From NCBI GenBank assembly GCA_900767465.1, contig CAAGAW010000009.1, forward strand, positions 248,001-312,000: a DNA stretch of 64,000 nt, read 5' to 3'. Every line of letters begins with the position of its first letter. Positions within the stretch are counted from its first letter, which is position 1. The stretch is from Clostridia bacterium (GTDB lineage: Bacteria; Bacillota; Clostridia; Christensenellales; Pumilibacteraceae). The notes below the pieces were generated by a model. The model searched no databases. It had not been told where the DNA came from and saw only the letters and a list, made by a program, of their open reading frames with translations. The position numbers were made by a program, and so were the translations under genes. This document shows, piece by piece, positions 40,446 to 49,397 of this stretch.

Positions 40446-43017
40446 TGTCGAGTTTCTCCCTGAGATCGTACAGTACGTCCAAAGCCTTTCTCGGCGTAAG
40501 ATTTTCTACGTCGAGATCTCGGATTATGGATATGATTTCACGGTTAGAGTTGTCGCTGAAAATCGAAAGCTGGTAATTCGTTTGTTCTTTTTCTTTGCGT
40601 GCAACGTCCGATTTTTCGAGTTTTTTAAGCAATTCTTTCGCTTTTACGAGAATTTCGTCGGGAAGCCCGGCAAGTCCCGCAACTTCGATACCGAAACTGC
40701 GATTTGCGCTGCCGCGCATGAGTTTTCGTACGAAAATTATGTTCCCTTTGAATTCCCGTACGGTCATTTTGTAGTTTTTCAGACCGTCGTTCACTCCCTC
40801 GAGTTCGGTGAGTTCGTGATAATGCGTCGAGAATAACGTTTTCGCTTTAAGCGTACCCGTAAGGTAATCGATTATCGACCAGGCGATGCTGAGCCCGTCG
40901 AATGTGGACGTTCCTCTGCCGATTTCGTCGAGAAGTATAAGGCTTTTGTCGGTTGCGCTGTCGAGTATTGACGAAACCTCGCTCATTTCCACCATAAACG
41001 TGCTTCGACCGGTCGAGAGGTCGTCGCTCGCGCCTACGCGCGTAAAGATTTTGTCTACCGGACAAATTCTCGCCGCTTTTGCCGGCACGTAACAGCCGAT
41101 ATGCGCCATAATGACGATAAGCGCGACTTGTCGCATGTAAACGCTCTTTCCCGCCATATTTGGTCCGGTGATCAGCATAATGCGGTCGGTTGCGTCGTTG
41201 AGATACGTGTCGTTCGGAACAAAAGAATCGAATCCGATTAGATTTTCGACGACGGGATGTCTGCCTTCGGTTATTTTGAGTTCGGTTATGTTCGTTCCGA
41301 TTTCCGGTCTTACGTAACCGCGCGAAGACGACGTAACCCAAAGTGACAACACGCAGTCGAGAGCCGCAACGTATTTTGCCGAAGCGAGTATATCGTCTAC
41401 CCGCTCTTTGATTTTTGCAACGACGCCGTCGAAAAGCAGTTGCTCGCGCGTTTTCGCGTATTCTTCGGCGTTGAGAATTTTTGATTCGAGGTCTTTGAGT
41501 TCTTCGGTAACGTAGCGTTCGCCGTTTGCGACCGTCTGACGGCGTATATAGCGGAACGGCACGAGTTCGGTTTGAGTTTTGGAAACTTCGATATAATAGC
41601 CGAACACGCGATTGTACGCAATCCGGAGGTTTCTGATGCCGGTCTGCTCTTTTTCCGATTCCTCCATCTTTTTAAGGATAGATTTGGAGTCCCTTTGAAC
41701 GGCGCGATAAGAGTCGAGATCTGCGTCGAAGCCGTCGTTTATAACGCCTCCTTCTCGAACCACGGCAGCCGGAGACGGATCTATCGCCGCGCGGATAAGT
41801 TCGGCAAGATTTGAAAAGTCGGATATTCCGTCGCCGAGACGGCGAACGTAATCATTTTCGGCGGTTTTTACAAGCGGAAGGACTTTCGAGCATAACGCGA
41901 ACAGCGAATCGCCCATCGCGCGACAGTCTTTAGGCGACATGTTGCCGTAAGAAGCGCGGGTTGCAAAACGCTCGACGTCGCGGACGTCTTTCAGCCCGTC
42001 GACGATTTCTTGCGCTACGGAACGGTTATAGGAAAAATAGCCGACGGCGTCGAGTCGCGAGTTGATTTCGTCGTAGTTGCCGCTCGGCTTTTCGATCCAT
42101 TTACGAAGAAGTCTCGCACCCATACTCGTCGACGTGTGATTCATAAACGAATACAGGTTTACCCGGCTTTTTTCTCCGCCTATCGGAACGAGCTCGAGCG
42201 TTTTACGCGCGTTCGAGTCTATTCCGAGGCAATCGGATTCAGAATCGAGTTCGGATTTAGTCAGATAAGAAAGCGTGCGTTTCTGAGTCGTAACGAGGTA
42301 AGTAAACAATGCGCCGGCGGAACAAACGCAAAGTTTCCGGTCGGTAACGCTCTTCCATTCGCGCATGTTCTTTTTAACCGATTCGAGCGCGTTGTCGTAC
42401 ACGAACGCCGATTCGTCGTACAGTGTAAACGGACACACTCCGCCGAATTTAACAATCGAAAGATCGGCGGCTTTATTCATCGTCTCGCCGTTGCAGATAA
42501 TCTCGGACGGCGCGATTCTCGCAAGAAGTTCGTTAAGATGAAGTTGAATCTGGGCGTCGAACTGCACGTGATTGAGTTCGCCGGTGGAAATGTCGACCCA
42601 CGACACGCCCGCCTTCCCGTCTTCGCAGTAAATCGACATAAGGTAGTTGTTGCGGTTGTCTACGAGCATTTCTTCGTCGATTTTCGTTCCGGGCGTTATT
42701 TCTCGGACTATTTTACGTTCGACGATTCCTTTCTGCTCGCCCGGTTTTGTCGTCTGCTCGCAAATCGCGACTTTGTAACCGTTGTCGATCAGTTTTGCAA
42801 CGTACGAGTCCACGGCGTGGTACGGAACGCCGCACATCGGTGCGCGCTCGCTGAGTCCGCAATCTCTTCCGGTAAGAGTGAGTTCGAGAACGCGGCTTGC
42901 CGTGACGGCGTCGTCGAAAAACATTTCGTAGAAATCGCCGAGACGGTACAAAAGAATAGAATCCTTGTACTGCTCCTTGATATTCATATATTGTTGCATC
43001 ATCGGAGATAGTGCCAT
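40432..43017 (-). CDS. mutS: DNA mismatch repair protein MutS
   Basis: An 861-residue MutS. The mismatch-reading Phe-Tyr-Glu motif is in LLYRLGDFYEMFFDDA at the N terminus, with MCGVPYHAVDSYVAKLI following. The ATPase has Walker A ITGPNMAGKSVYMRQVALIV near residue 622, the Walker B region LILLDEIGRGTSTFDGLSIA and FSTHYHELTEL. It starts one base inside the miaB stop (TAATG) and overlaps mutL. Confidence 0.98.
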   Translation of the reverse strand: MALSPMMQQYMNIKEQYKDSILLYRLGDFYEMFFDDAVTASRVLELTLTGRDCGLSERAPMCGVPYHAVDSYVAKLIDNGYKVAICEQTTKPGEQKGIVERKIVREITPGTKIDEEMLVDNRNNYLMSIYCEDGKAGVSWVDISTGELNHVQFDAQIQLHLNELLARIAPSEIICNGETMNKAADLSIVKFGGVCPFTLYDESAFVYDNALESVKKNMREWKSVTDRKLCVCSAGALFTYLVTTQKRTLSYLTKSELDSESDCLGIDSNARKTLELVPIGGEKSRVNLYSFMNHTSTSMGARLLRKWIEKPSGNYDEINSRLDAVGYFSYNRSVAQEIVDGLKDVRDVERFATRASYGNMSPKDCRAMGDSLFALCSKVLPLVKTAENDYVRRLGDGISDFSNLAELIRAAIDPSPAAVVREGGVINDGFDADLDSYRAVQRDSKSILKKMEESEKEQTGIRNLRIAYNRVFGYYIEVSKTQTELVPFRYIRRQTVANGERYVTEELKDLESKILNAEEYAKTREQLLFDGVVAKIKERVDDILASAKYVAALDCVLSLWVTSSSRGYVRPEIGTNITELKITEGRHPVVENLIGFDSFVPNDTYLNDATDRIMLITGPNMAGKSVYMRQVALIVIMAHIGCYVPAKAARICPVDKIFTRVGASDDLSTGRSTFMVEMSEVSSILDSATDKSLILLDEIGRGTSTFDGLSIAWSIIDYLTGTLKAKTLFSTHYHELTELEGVNDGLKNYKMTVREFKGNIIFVRKLMRGSANRSFGIEVAGLAGLPDEILVKAKELLKKLEKSDVARKEKEQTNYQLSIFSDNSNREIISIIRDLDVENLTPRKALDVLYDLREKLDNDQN

Positions 43018-44324
43018 TACATCACCTCGCCTTTAAGTCGGTTGTTTTTCGTTGCGGTGACTTTAACGTCAAGAAATTTTCCGTAAACGTTTTCGGCGCT
43101 GTCAAAGTAAATCATTTTCTCGCACGACGATCTGCCTTTTCCTTTGCCGTCCGCCCATTCGTCGCAAAGCACGCGATAAGTCTTTCCGACGCAATCTTTC
43201 GCCTGTATGTTGCCGAGGTCGAACTGAAGCGCGATAAGACGTTTTATACGGTCTTTTTTTACAATCTGCGGAACCTGCTCCATCTTGTCTGCCGGCGTTC
43301 CGGATCTGCGCGAATAAACGAACGTGAACAGGTTATTGTATCCCACGCGTTTTACAACGTCGAGCGTATCGAGAAAATCCTCCTCCGTTTCGGTAGGAAA
43401 TCCTACCATTATGTCGCTTGAAAGTCCGACGTCGGGTATATATTTGCGGATAAGGTCGATTTTTTTAAGGTAATCGGCTTGCGTGTAGCGGCGATTCATG
43501 AGCTTGAGAATACGGTCACTGCCCGCCTGAATCGGAAGGTGAATATAATCGGCAAGACGCTCGCTTGCGGCGATAACCTTAACTACGTCTTCCGAGAGAT
43601 CTTTCGGGTGAGACGTCATAAATTTAACGCGGAAATCGCCGTTCATAGACGCGATTTTGTCGAGAAGCGACGCGAAATTAACGTCGGGATCGATAAGATC
43701 GTTTCCGTACGAATTAACGTTCTGCCCGAGCAAAGTGATTTCCTTATAGCCTTCGCCGACAAGCTTTTTTACGTCCGAAAGAATAGCGTTTTCGTCGCGG
43801 CTTCTCTCTCTGCCACGCACGTACGGCACGATACAGTACGAGCAGAAATTGTTGCACCCGTACATGATATTTACCCACGCGTTTACCCCGCTCGACCGTG
43901 AAAGGGGAACGTTCTCCACGATTTCTCCTTCGCTGTCCCAAACCTCTCCGTGGTATTTTTCAAAGTTAAGATCGTCGAGGTATTCGCCGAATTTATGCAG
44001 ATTATGCGTTCCGAAAATGATATCGATAAACGGACAGCGTTTTTTTAGCCTTTCGGCCGCGCCGTCCTGTTGAGTCATACAACCGCAAACCGCTACGATA
44101 ACGTCGGGGCGGTTCTCTTTGATTTTCTTGACTATGCCGAGGTTTCCGAGAATTCTGGTTTCGGCGGTTTCGCGCACGCAACAGGTATTGAACACTATTA
44201 CGTCGGCGTTTTCAATATCCGCGGCGGGATCAAAGCCCTTGCTTTCGAGTATTCCCGCAAGTTTTTCGGATTCGTGTACGTTCATCTGGCAGCCGTACGT
44301 ATTTACGAAGTAGGTTTTACGCAT
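43017..44324 (-). CDS. miaB: tRNA-2-methylthio-N6-dimethylallyladenosine synthase
   Basis: A 435-residue radical SAM methylthiotransferase. UPF0004 domain with Cys in NTYGCQMNVHESEKLAG, FNTCCVRE and CGCMTQ; the radical SAM cluster is MYGCNNFCSYCIVPYVRGRE; a TRAM domain is at the C terminus. It adds a methylthio group at C2 of A37 after MiaA. ATG 44324 follows GGAGG by 6 bases; an upstream reading adds 6 residues. First gene of a miaB-mutS-mutL-miaA unit, with TATAAT at 44346-44341 on the minus strand as a likely -10. Confidence 0.96.
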   Translation of the reverse strand: MRKTYFVNTYGCQMNVHESEKLAGILESKGFDPAADIENADVIVFNTCCVRETAETRILGNLGIVKKIKENRPDVIVAVCGCMTQQDGAAERLKKRCPFIDIIFGTHNLHKFGEYLDDLNFEKYHGEVWDSEGEIVENVPLSRSSGVNAWVNIMYGCNNFCSYCIVPYVRGRERSRDENAILSDVKKLVGEGYKEITLLGQNVNSYGNDLIDPDVNFASLLDKIASMNGDFRVKFMTSHPKDLSEDVVKVIAASERLADYIHLPIQAGSDRILKLMNRRYTQADYLKKIDLIRKYIPDVGLSSDIMVGFPTETEEDFLDTLDVVKRVGYNNLFTFVYSRRSGTPADKMEQVPQIVKKDRIKRLIALQFDLGNIQAKDCVGKTYRVLCDEWADGKGKGRSSCEKMIYFDSAENVYGKFLDVKVTATKNNRLKGEVM

Positions 44325-44404
44325 AATGCCTCCGCATACCATTATAAAACATTTTGGCGAAAAAGTACAGTAAAAACGCGAGGGTGAGCGTTTTTTGCTT
44401 AAAA

Positions 44405-46429
44405 ATGCAGATACTAAAACCGATGAAAAGGTTAAAAAGAATCGTTAGAAATACGGCTTTGGTTTTTCTCGGCGTTTCGATTGCGTGCTTTGCCTCGCTC
44501 GCGCTTTTGCTTGAGCCTCGCGTGCCGGTTCGCGGCTTTGCCGAACTTGACCTCGCGCGACTTACCGTAAACGAAAGGAACGTGGTTATTTTTGACGGAA
44601 ATAACGAAAAAATCGATTTATCGGGATTCGTCGGGAACGAACGCGTTACGCTTAATACTCTTCCCGCTTACGTTCCGAACGCGTTTATCGCCGTCGAAGA
44701 CAAACGTTTCTACTCGCATAAAGGGGTCGACCCTTACCGCATGGCGGGCGCGGCGTTAAGAAATCTTGCTGCGGGATCGTTCAAAGAGGGCGCGTCCACG
44801 ATAACCCAGCAGCTCGTAAAAAACACGCACCTTAAAAACGAAAAAACTCTGTCGAGAAAAATTCAGGAAATACGAATCGCGCGCGATCTTGAACGGCGTG
44901 AAAGCAAGGAAAAAATCATGGAAACGTATCTCGGCGTACTTTATTTCGGAAACAACGCTTACGGAATCGACGGCGCGGCGCGGCTATACTTCGGAAAAAG
45001 CGCGAAAAAACTTACGCTCGCCGAAAGCGCGACTCTTGCGGGCGTGATTAACAGTCCCGCGGTTTACGATCCGTTCGAAAACCCCGGAAAATGCGTCGAA
45101 CGGCGCAATCTCGTACTGAAAAAGATGTTTGAAAACGGATTTATATCTAAGAACGAATATGAAACGGCAAAATCGGCACAACTTGTAACGAACGGCGTAA
45201 AAAGGGCGCAAAATCAGTTCGTAAACGCGTGCATAAACGAAGCGTGCACGAAAACGGGACTCGGTAAAGACGAATTGTTAAACAAAAACGTCGTAATTCG
45301 CACGGCTTACGACGAAAAAATGCAAAATAAGGTTACGGACATAATCGACCGCTACTCCGCTTCGGCGAAAGGCGAAATTTCGGTAGTTGTTCTCGATAAA
45401 AACTGCAAATTCGTTTCTTACGCGTCCACGGCAAAAAGCGACGTTTCGTTTGTCAAGCGTCAACCCGCATCCACTTTAAAACCGCTTTTGTGTTACGCGC
45501 CCGCCATCGAACGCGGTGTCGTTTATCCTTGTACGCCCGTTCTCGACGAACCGTGTTCGTTCGGATCGTGGACGGTTAAAAATTATAAGAACAAATATTA
45601 CGGTTGGACGGATGTAGAAACGGGGTTGATTTTATCGCTTAACGTACCGGCTGTAAAACTGCTCGATGCGGTGGGGACGGAAAACGCAAAAGCCGTTTGT
45701 TCGCGTACCGGTATCGAGTTTTCGCCGCGCGACAATTCGCTCGCGCTTGCGCTCGGCAGTACCGAAAACGGCGTTTCACTACCCGCGCTTTGCGGCGCGT
45801 ATGCGGTTTTACGCGACGGAGGCGCGTTCAGAAATCCGTGCTTCGTTACCAAAATAGAATTAAACGACGGGAATTGTGTTTACCGAACCGCGTCCGTCGG
45901 AAAACGAGTGCTATCGCCCGAAACGAGTTATCTCGTTACCGACATGCTGGTTAAATGCGCACGCGTCGGCACGGCGAAAAAAGTCGGGTTCTCGGGCGGG
46001 AACATAGCGGCAAAAACAGGAACCGCGGGGACGACGGACGGGAATACGGACGCATATTGCGTGGCGTATTCGCCGTGTTTTACCGTTGCGGTACGGGTCA
46101 GCGCAGGTATAACGTTACTTCCGAACAACGTTGCGGGCGGCACGGTTCCGGCTAAAATCTGTAAAGAAATATTCCGGTATCTCGGCGACGAAAGTAAGTT
46201 TACCGTTCCGTGCGGCGTAGTGAAAGCACAAATCGACATCGGCGAACTGAAAGAGAATAAAAAAGTCCTGCTCGCGGGGAAAGACGTCCCCGCCGCGAAC
46301 AGGAAAGAAGTTTTATTTTCGCGTTATAATATGCCGCGCGTATACTCTTCGCCCGATATTTTTACGGACGATAAAACCGAATTAGACGATTTTGATAATT
46401 TCAAGATTATCGATCGCTTCTTTGATTAG
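44405..46429 (+). CDS. Class A penicillin-binding protein (GT51 plus transpeptidase)
   Basis: A 674-residue bifunctional wall synthase. One N-terminal membrane anchor (TALVFLGVSIACFASLALLL). The GT51 glycosyltransferase blocks are AVEDKRFYSHKGVDPYR with the catalytic Glu, GASTITQQLVKN and KIQEIRIARDLE. The transpeptidase has SxxK in QPASTLKPLLCY, SxN in ILSLNVPAVK and KTG in NIAAKTGTAGTT. The exact start is unsure (ATG 44405 or 44423). The 3' end overlaps thiI on the other strand by 48 bases, unusual for two conserved genes. Confidence 0.93.
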   Translation: MQILKPMKRLKRIVRNTALVFLGVSIACFASLALLLEPRVPVRGFAELDLARLTVNERNVVIFDGNNEKIDLSGFVGNERVTLNTLPAYVPNAFIAVEDKRFYSHKGVDPYRMAGAALRNLAAGSFKEGASTITQQLVKNTHLKNEKTLSRKIQEIRIARDLERRESKEKIMETYLGVLYFGNNAYGIDGAARLYFGKSAKKLTLAESATLAGVINSPAVYDPFENPGKCVERRNLVLKKMFENGFISKNEYETAKSAQLVTNGVKRAQNQFVNACINEACTKTGLGKDELLNKNVVIRTAYDEKMQNKVTDIIDRYSASAKGEISVVVLDKNCKFVSYASTAKSDVSFVKRQPASTLKPLLCYAPAIERGVVYPCTPVLDEPCSFGSWTVKNYKNKYYGWTDVETGLILSLNVPAVKLLDAVGTENAKAVCSRTGIEFSPRDNSLALALGSTENGVSLPALCGAYAVLRDGGAFRNPCFVTKIELNDGNCVYRTASVGKRVLSPETSYLVTDMLVKCARVGTAKKVGFSGGNIAAKTGTAGTTDGNTDAYCVAYSPCFTVAVRVSAGITLLPNNVAGGTVPAKICKEIFRYLGDESKFTVPCGVVKAQIDIGELKENKKVLLAGKDVPAANRKEVLFSRYNMPRVYSSPDIFTDDKTELDDFDNFKIIDRFFD

Positions 46430-47542
46430 GGCTTCGGGGTCGTTCATTCTCTTTTCTTCTCTTTCGGCGCGCGAAAGCGATGGGTGCGTTGCCGGAGCTT
46501 CCGGAAGAAAAACGGTACAGCAGTCCTCGTATGGCAGAATCGAAGTTTCGAACGTGCCTATTTTCTTGGATATTTCGATGATTTCGTCCTTGTCCATACC
46601 GATAAGAGGACGTAAAACGGGTAATCTTTCTATTACCGAGTTAGTTACGTTTATGCTTGGAAGAGTCTGGCTTGCGACCTGACCGAGGCTTTCGCCGTTT
46701 ACAAGACATCCGCACCCGCGCATTTCGGCAACGCGTTCGGCGATCCGCATCATAAACCTGCGTACGAGAGTGACCATATACGACGATTCGCAACTGCGGT
46801 GGATTTCTTCCTGAATCTTTGTGAACGGTATGCAGACAAGATTGATTTCGCCCGTGTAATCCGTCATGATCCCGGCAAGATCGATTACTTTTTGTTTGGC
46901 GAGTTCGCTCGTGTACGGATAGGAATGGAAATGAATCGCGTCGAGCGACAGCCCGCGTTTTGCCATCATATATCCGGCTACGGGACTGTCGATTCCGCCC
47001 GAAAGCATAAGCATACCCTTGCCCGCACAGCCTACCGGCATACCGCCCGAACAAATAATTTTGTCGCCGAAAACGAAAGTTCCGCCGTCCTCTCGAACGT
47101 CGACGTTAAGCACGTATTCGGGGTGGAAAAGGTCGACTTTAAGATCCGGATAAGCGTCTAAAAGAACGCCGCCGACCTCTTTTGACAGTTCTACCGAATT
47201 GAGCGGAAAAGTCTTGTCCGCGCGGTTTACCGACACGCGGAACGAACCGCTTTTCGCGCAAACTTTTTTCGCGGTTTCGCAAATGGCGGCGAGGTCGGAC
47301 GGAACGCATTCGGCTACGCTTATCGAATGGATTCCGAAAACCTTTTTAAGCCGGTTTACTATATCTTCCTCGTCGCAAAGGTTGTAGTCCTCGATGACGT
47401 ACCGACTGCGTTTATAAACGAATTTGTAGTCGAGTCCTTCGAGTTTAGCTTTGATGTTTCCTATGAGTTTGTTCTCGAAAAAACGTTTGTTTTTGCCTTT
47501 CAGATGGATTTCGCCGTAGCGGATCAGTATTACTCTATCCAA
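46382..47542 (-). CDS. thiI: tRNA 4-thiouridine synthase ThiI
   Basis: A 386-residue ThiI. Ferredoxin-like and THUMP N domains (residues about 1-165), then the PP-loop ATPase with MLMLSGGIDSPVAGYMMAKR near residue 177. It uses sulfur from the neighbouring cysteine desulfurase to make s4U8 in tRNA, and in some bacteria thiazole. No C-terminal rhodanese domain, as is usual for Bacillota. It overlaps the desulfurase gene by 8 bases, an operon pair typical of Bacillota (nifZ-thiI). Confidence 0.96.
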   Translation of the reverse strand: MDRVILIRYGEIHLKGKNKRFFENKLIGNIKAKLEGLDYKFVYKRSRYVIEDYNLCDEEDIVNRLKKVFGIHSISVAECVPSDLAAICETAKKVCAKSGSFRVSVNRADKTFPLNSVELSKEVGGVLLDAYPDLKVDLFHPEYVLNVDVREDGGTFVFGDKIICSGGMPVGCAGKGMLMLSGGIDSPVAGYMMAKRGLSLDAIHFHSYPYTSELAKQKVIDLAGIMTDYTGEINLVCIPFTKIQEEIHRSCESSYMVTLVRRFMMRIAERVAEMRGCGCLVNGESLGQVASQTLPSINVTNSVIERLPVLRPLIGMDKDEIIEISKKIGTFETSILPYEDCCTVFLPEAPATHPSLSRAEREEKRMNDPEALIKEAIDNLEIIKIV

Positions 47543-48668
47543 CGTTATTACCTCGTAATTTTATAGAATTGCGCGCGATTACCTTTGCCGCCGTAACGAC
47601 TTCTTCTTCGGTCGTCAGCGGCGAAAAACTTATTCTTATCGCGCCGTCTATGTCCTTTTTCTTAAGTCCCATTGCCTCGAGAACCCTGTTGCCGCTGTGG
47701 CGGCTTGCGCAGGCGGATCCTCTTCCGATTAAAACGTTTTCGTCGGAACACATCGACTGAATTATTTCCGCTCTCGTTCCGGCAATCGAAAGCGCGAGTA
47801 TCGTCGCGTTCGTTTCCGCGCCGTTGCCGAGGACCGTGACCCCGTCTGTTTTGGATACTTCGTCGATAAAACGTTTTCTGAGCGAGAGAATTTTTTCACG
47901 ATCGAAACGTGAAAGGTACTCTTCCGTCGCAACTCCGAACGCAGCGATTCCCGCAACGTTCTCCGTACCCGAACGCATACCGTATTCCTGTCCGCCGCCG
48001 AAAATAAACGGCTGAAGTCTGGTTTTCGAAGACACGTACATGGCTCCCACGCCTTTCGGCGCGCCCACCTTATGTCCGGAAACGCTGTATAGGTCTACGC
48101 CGAGTTCGCGCACGTCGTTGCTTATTTTCAGGTATGCCTGAACGCCGTCGGAATGAAAAATAACGTTCGGGTTTTTTGCTTTTATCCTCTTTGACAGCGC
48201 GGCGATATCGTTCACCGCGCCGGTTTCGTTAGACGCGTGGATTACGGATACGAGCCGCGTGTTTTCGTCGATAAGTCCGATGAGATCTTCCGCGTCTACC
48301 GTTCCGTCGGGGAGTATTCCCGAAATCCTTACGTCGTAACCTTTGTTTGTTTTAAGATTTTTCGCGCATTCGTAAACGCAGGCATGTTCACCGCCGCTTA
48401 TTACGATGTTCCCTTTCCCGTTTTTTGCTCCGCACGTAATCGCCCAGTTATTGCATTCGGTCGCTCCCGAAGTGAAATAAAGTTCTTCGGGCGGACAACC
48501 GAGTCTTTTTGCAACGATTGTCCGCGCGGTTCTGATCATCATTTTAACGGGAATCGCATCGCGATACGTCGACGACGGGTTAAAAAACGAGGTTCTGTAA
48601 ACTTCCTCAGCGGCTTTGATCGCGCTTTCCCACACGGGCGTAGTGCTTGCGTTGTCAAGATATATCAT
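47535..48668 (-). CDS. Cysteine desulfurase (NifS/IscS family)
   Basis: A 377-residue fold-type I PLP enzyme that removes sulfur from cysteine as a persulfide. MIYLDNASTTPVWESAIKAA starts the protein; the PLP lysine is in YSVSGHKVGAPKGVGAMYV, and the mobile-loop active Cys is in IGRGSACASRHSGNRVLEAM near residue 322. It overlaps thiI, so tRNA thiolation is its likely partner; a general iron-sulfur role is also possible. Confidence 0.94.
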   Translation of the reverse strand: MIYLDNASTTPVWESAIKAAEEVYRTSFFNPSSTYRDAIPVKMMIRTARTIVAKRLGCPPEELYFTSGATECNNWAITCGAKNGKGNIVISGGEHACVYECAKNLKTNKGYDVRISGILPDGTVDAEDLIGLIDENTRLVSVIHASNETGAVNDIAALSKRIKAKNPNVIFHSDGVQAYLKISNDVRELGVDLYSVSGHKVGAPKGVGAMYVSSKTRLQPFIFGGGQEYGMRSGTENVAGIAAFGVATEEYLSRFDREKILSLRKRFIDEVSKTDGVTVLGNGAETNATILALSIAGTRAEIIQSMCSDENVLIGRGSACASRHSGNRVLEAMGLKKKDIDGAIRISFSPLTTEEEVVTAAKVIARNSIKLRGNNVG

Positions 48669-48670
48669 CT

Positions 48671-49324
48671 TTACCTCTCCGTTGCGATTCCGGAATCCGT
48701 AGACGCGTTGTCGGCTTGTTCCGACTGCTCTTTGTTCATCAGTTTAGAAATATACAGTTTGAGTTCGGTTTCGATAACCGTGGCGTTAAGCGCGCGACGG
48801 AGCGAAATCAGAAATTTATCGTCCGTTTCGAGGACAAGAATCTTTTTTTCAGTCTCGTCGTTGAGAAATACGTAAATCGGGTAATTTTCTTCGTTGCAGT
48901 ACGCCGATACGATTTTAACCGATTTATCCGAAGCGTAACGTTCGAAGTTCTCTGAATCAACCGATCCGACCGAGACGAAAGAAGAAAGCGGTACTTCGAG
49001 CATTTTCTTACGCTTTACTCTGTTTATAACCTTGACGATGCGGAATTTGTCGCCCGTTATATAATAGTCGTATTCGCAGTTGAGGTTTGCGAGAAGTCTG
49101 TCGAAAAGCAGAATCGAACATATCGGAGGAACAAGCAGGAATAAAAGTTCGATTATAATCGAAACGACGTTTCTGTTGCCGAAACCGAAAAACTGGAAAA
49201 TAAGTATGACTGTAACAACAAGCCACACGATAGATACGATTTTAAGGACTTTAAGAACCGTATTGCGTTTTTTATGCTTGTCTATACCCTCGTTCGCGAC
49301 GTTTTTTTCGTAATAGATGTCCAT
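48671..49324 (-). CDS. Membrane protein of unknown function (DUF6106-like)
   Basis: A 217-residue protein with two transmembrane segments (VLKIVSIVWLVVTVILIFQF and VSIIIELLFLLVPPICSILL) and a soluble C-terminal part that looks PH-like or strand-rich (YYITGDKFRIVKVINRVKRK, then YPIYVFLNDETEKKILVLET). It begins MDIYYEKN. I associate it loosely with uncharacterised Clostridia DUF6106 proteins, from memory. It ends 2 bases before the desulfurase gene, so it is likely co-transcribed. Confidence 0.7.
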   Translation of the reverse strand: MDIYYEKNVANEGIDKHKKRNTVLKVLKIVSIVWLVVTVILIFQFFGFGNRNVVSIIIELLFLLVPPICSILLFDRLLANLNCEYDYYITGDKFRIVKVINRVKRKKMLEVPLSSFVSVGSVDSENFERYASDKSVKIVSAYCNEENYPIYVFLNDETEKKILVLETDDKFLISLRRALNATVIETELKLYISKLMNKEQSEQADNASTDSGIATER

Positions 49325-49397
49325 TGTTTATCCCCTTTGCGGTATATCGAAGATTATATCACAAGTTTGTGAAAAATCAAAGCGATTGAACGTAAAT

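Noticed and set aside
42010..43011. 333-codon plus-strand open frame
   Set aside because: Antisense to the N-terminal half of mutS, which has all family motifs.
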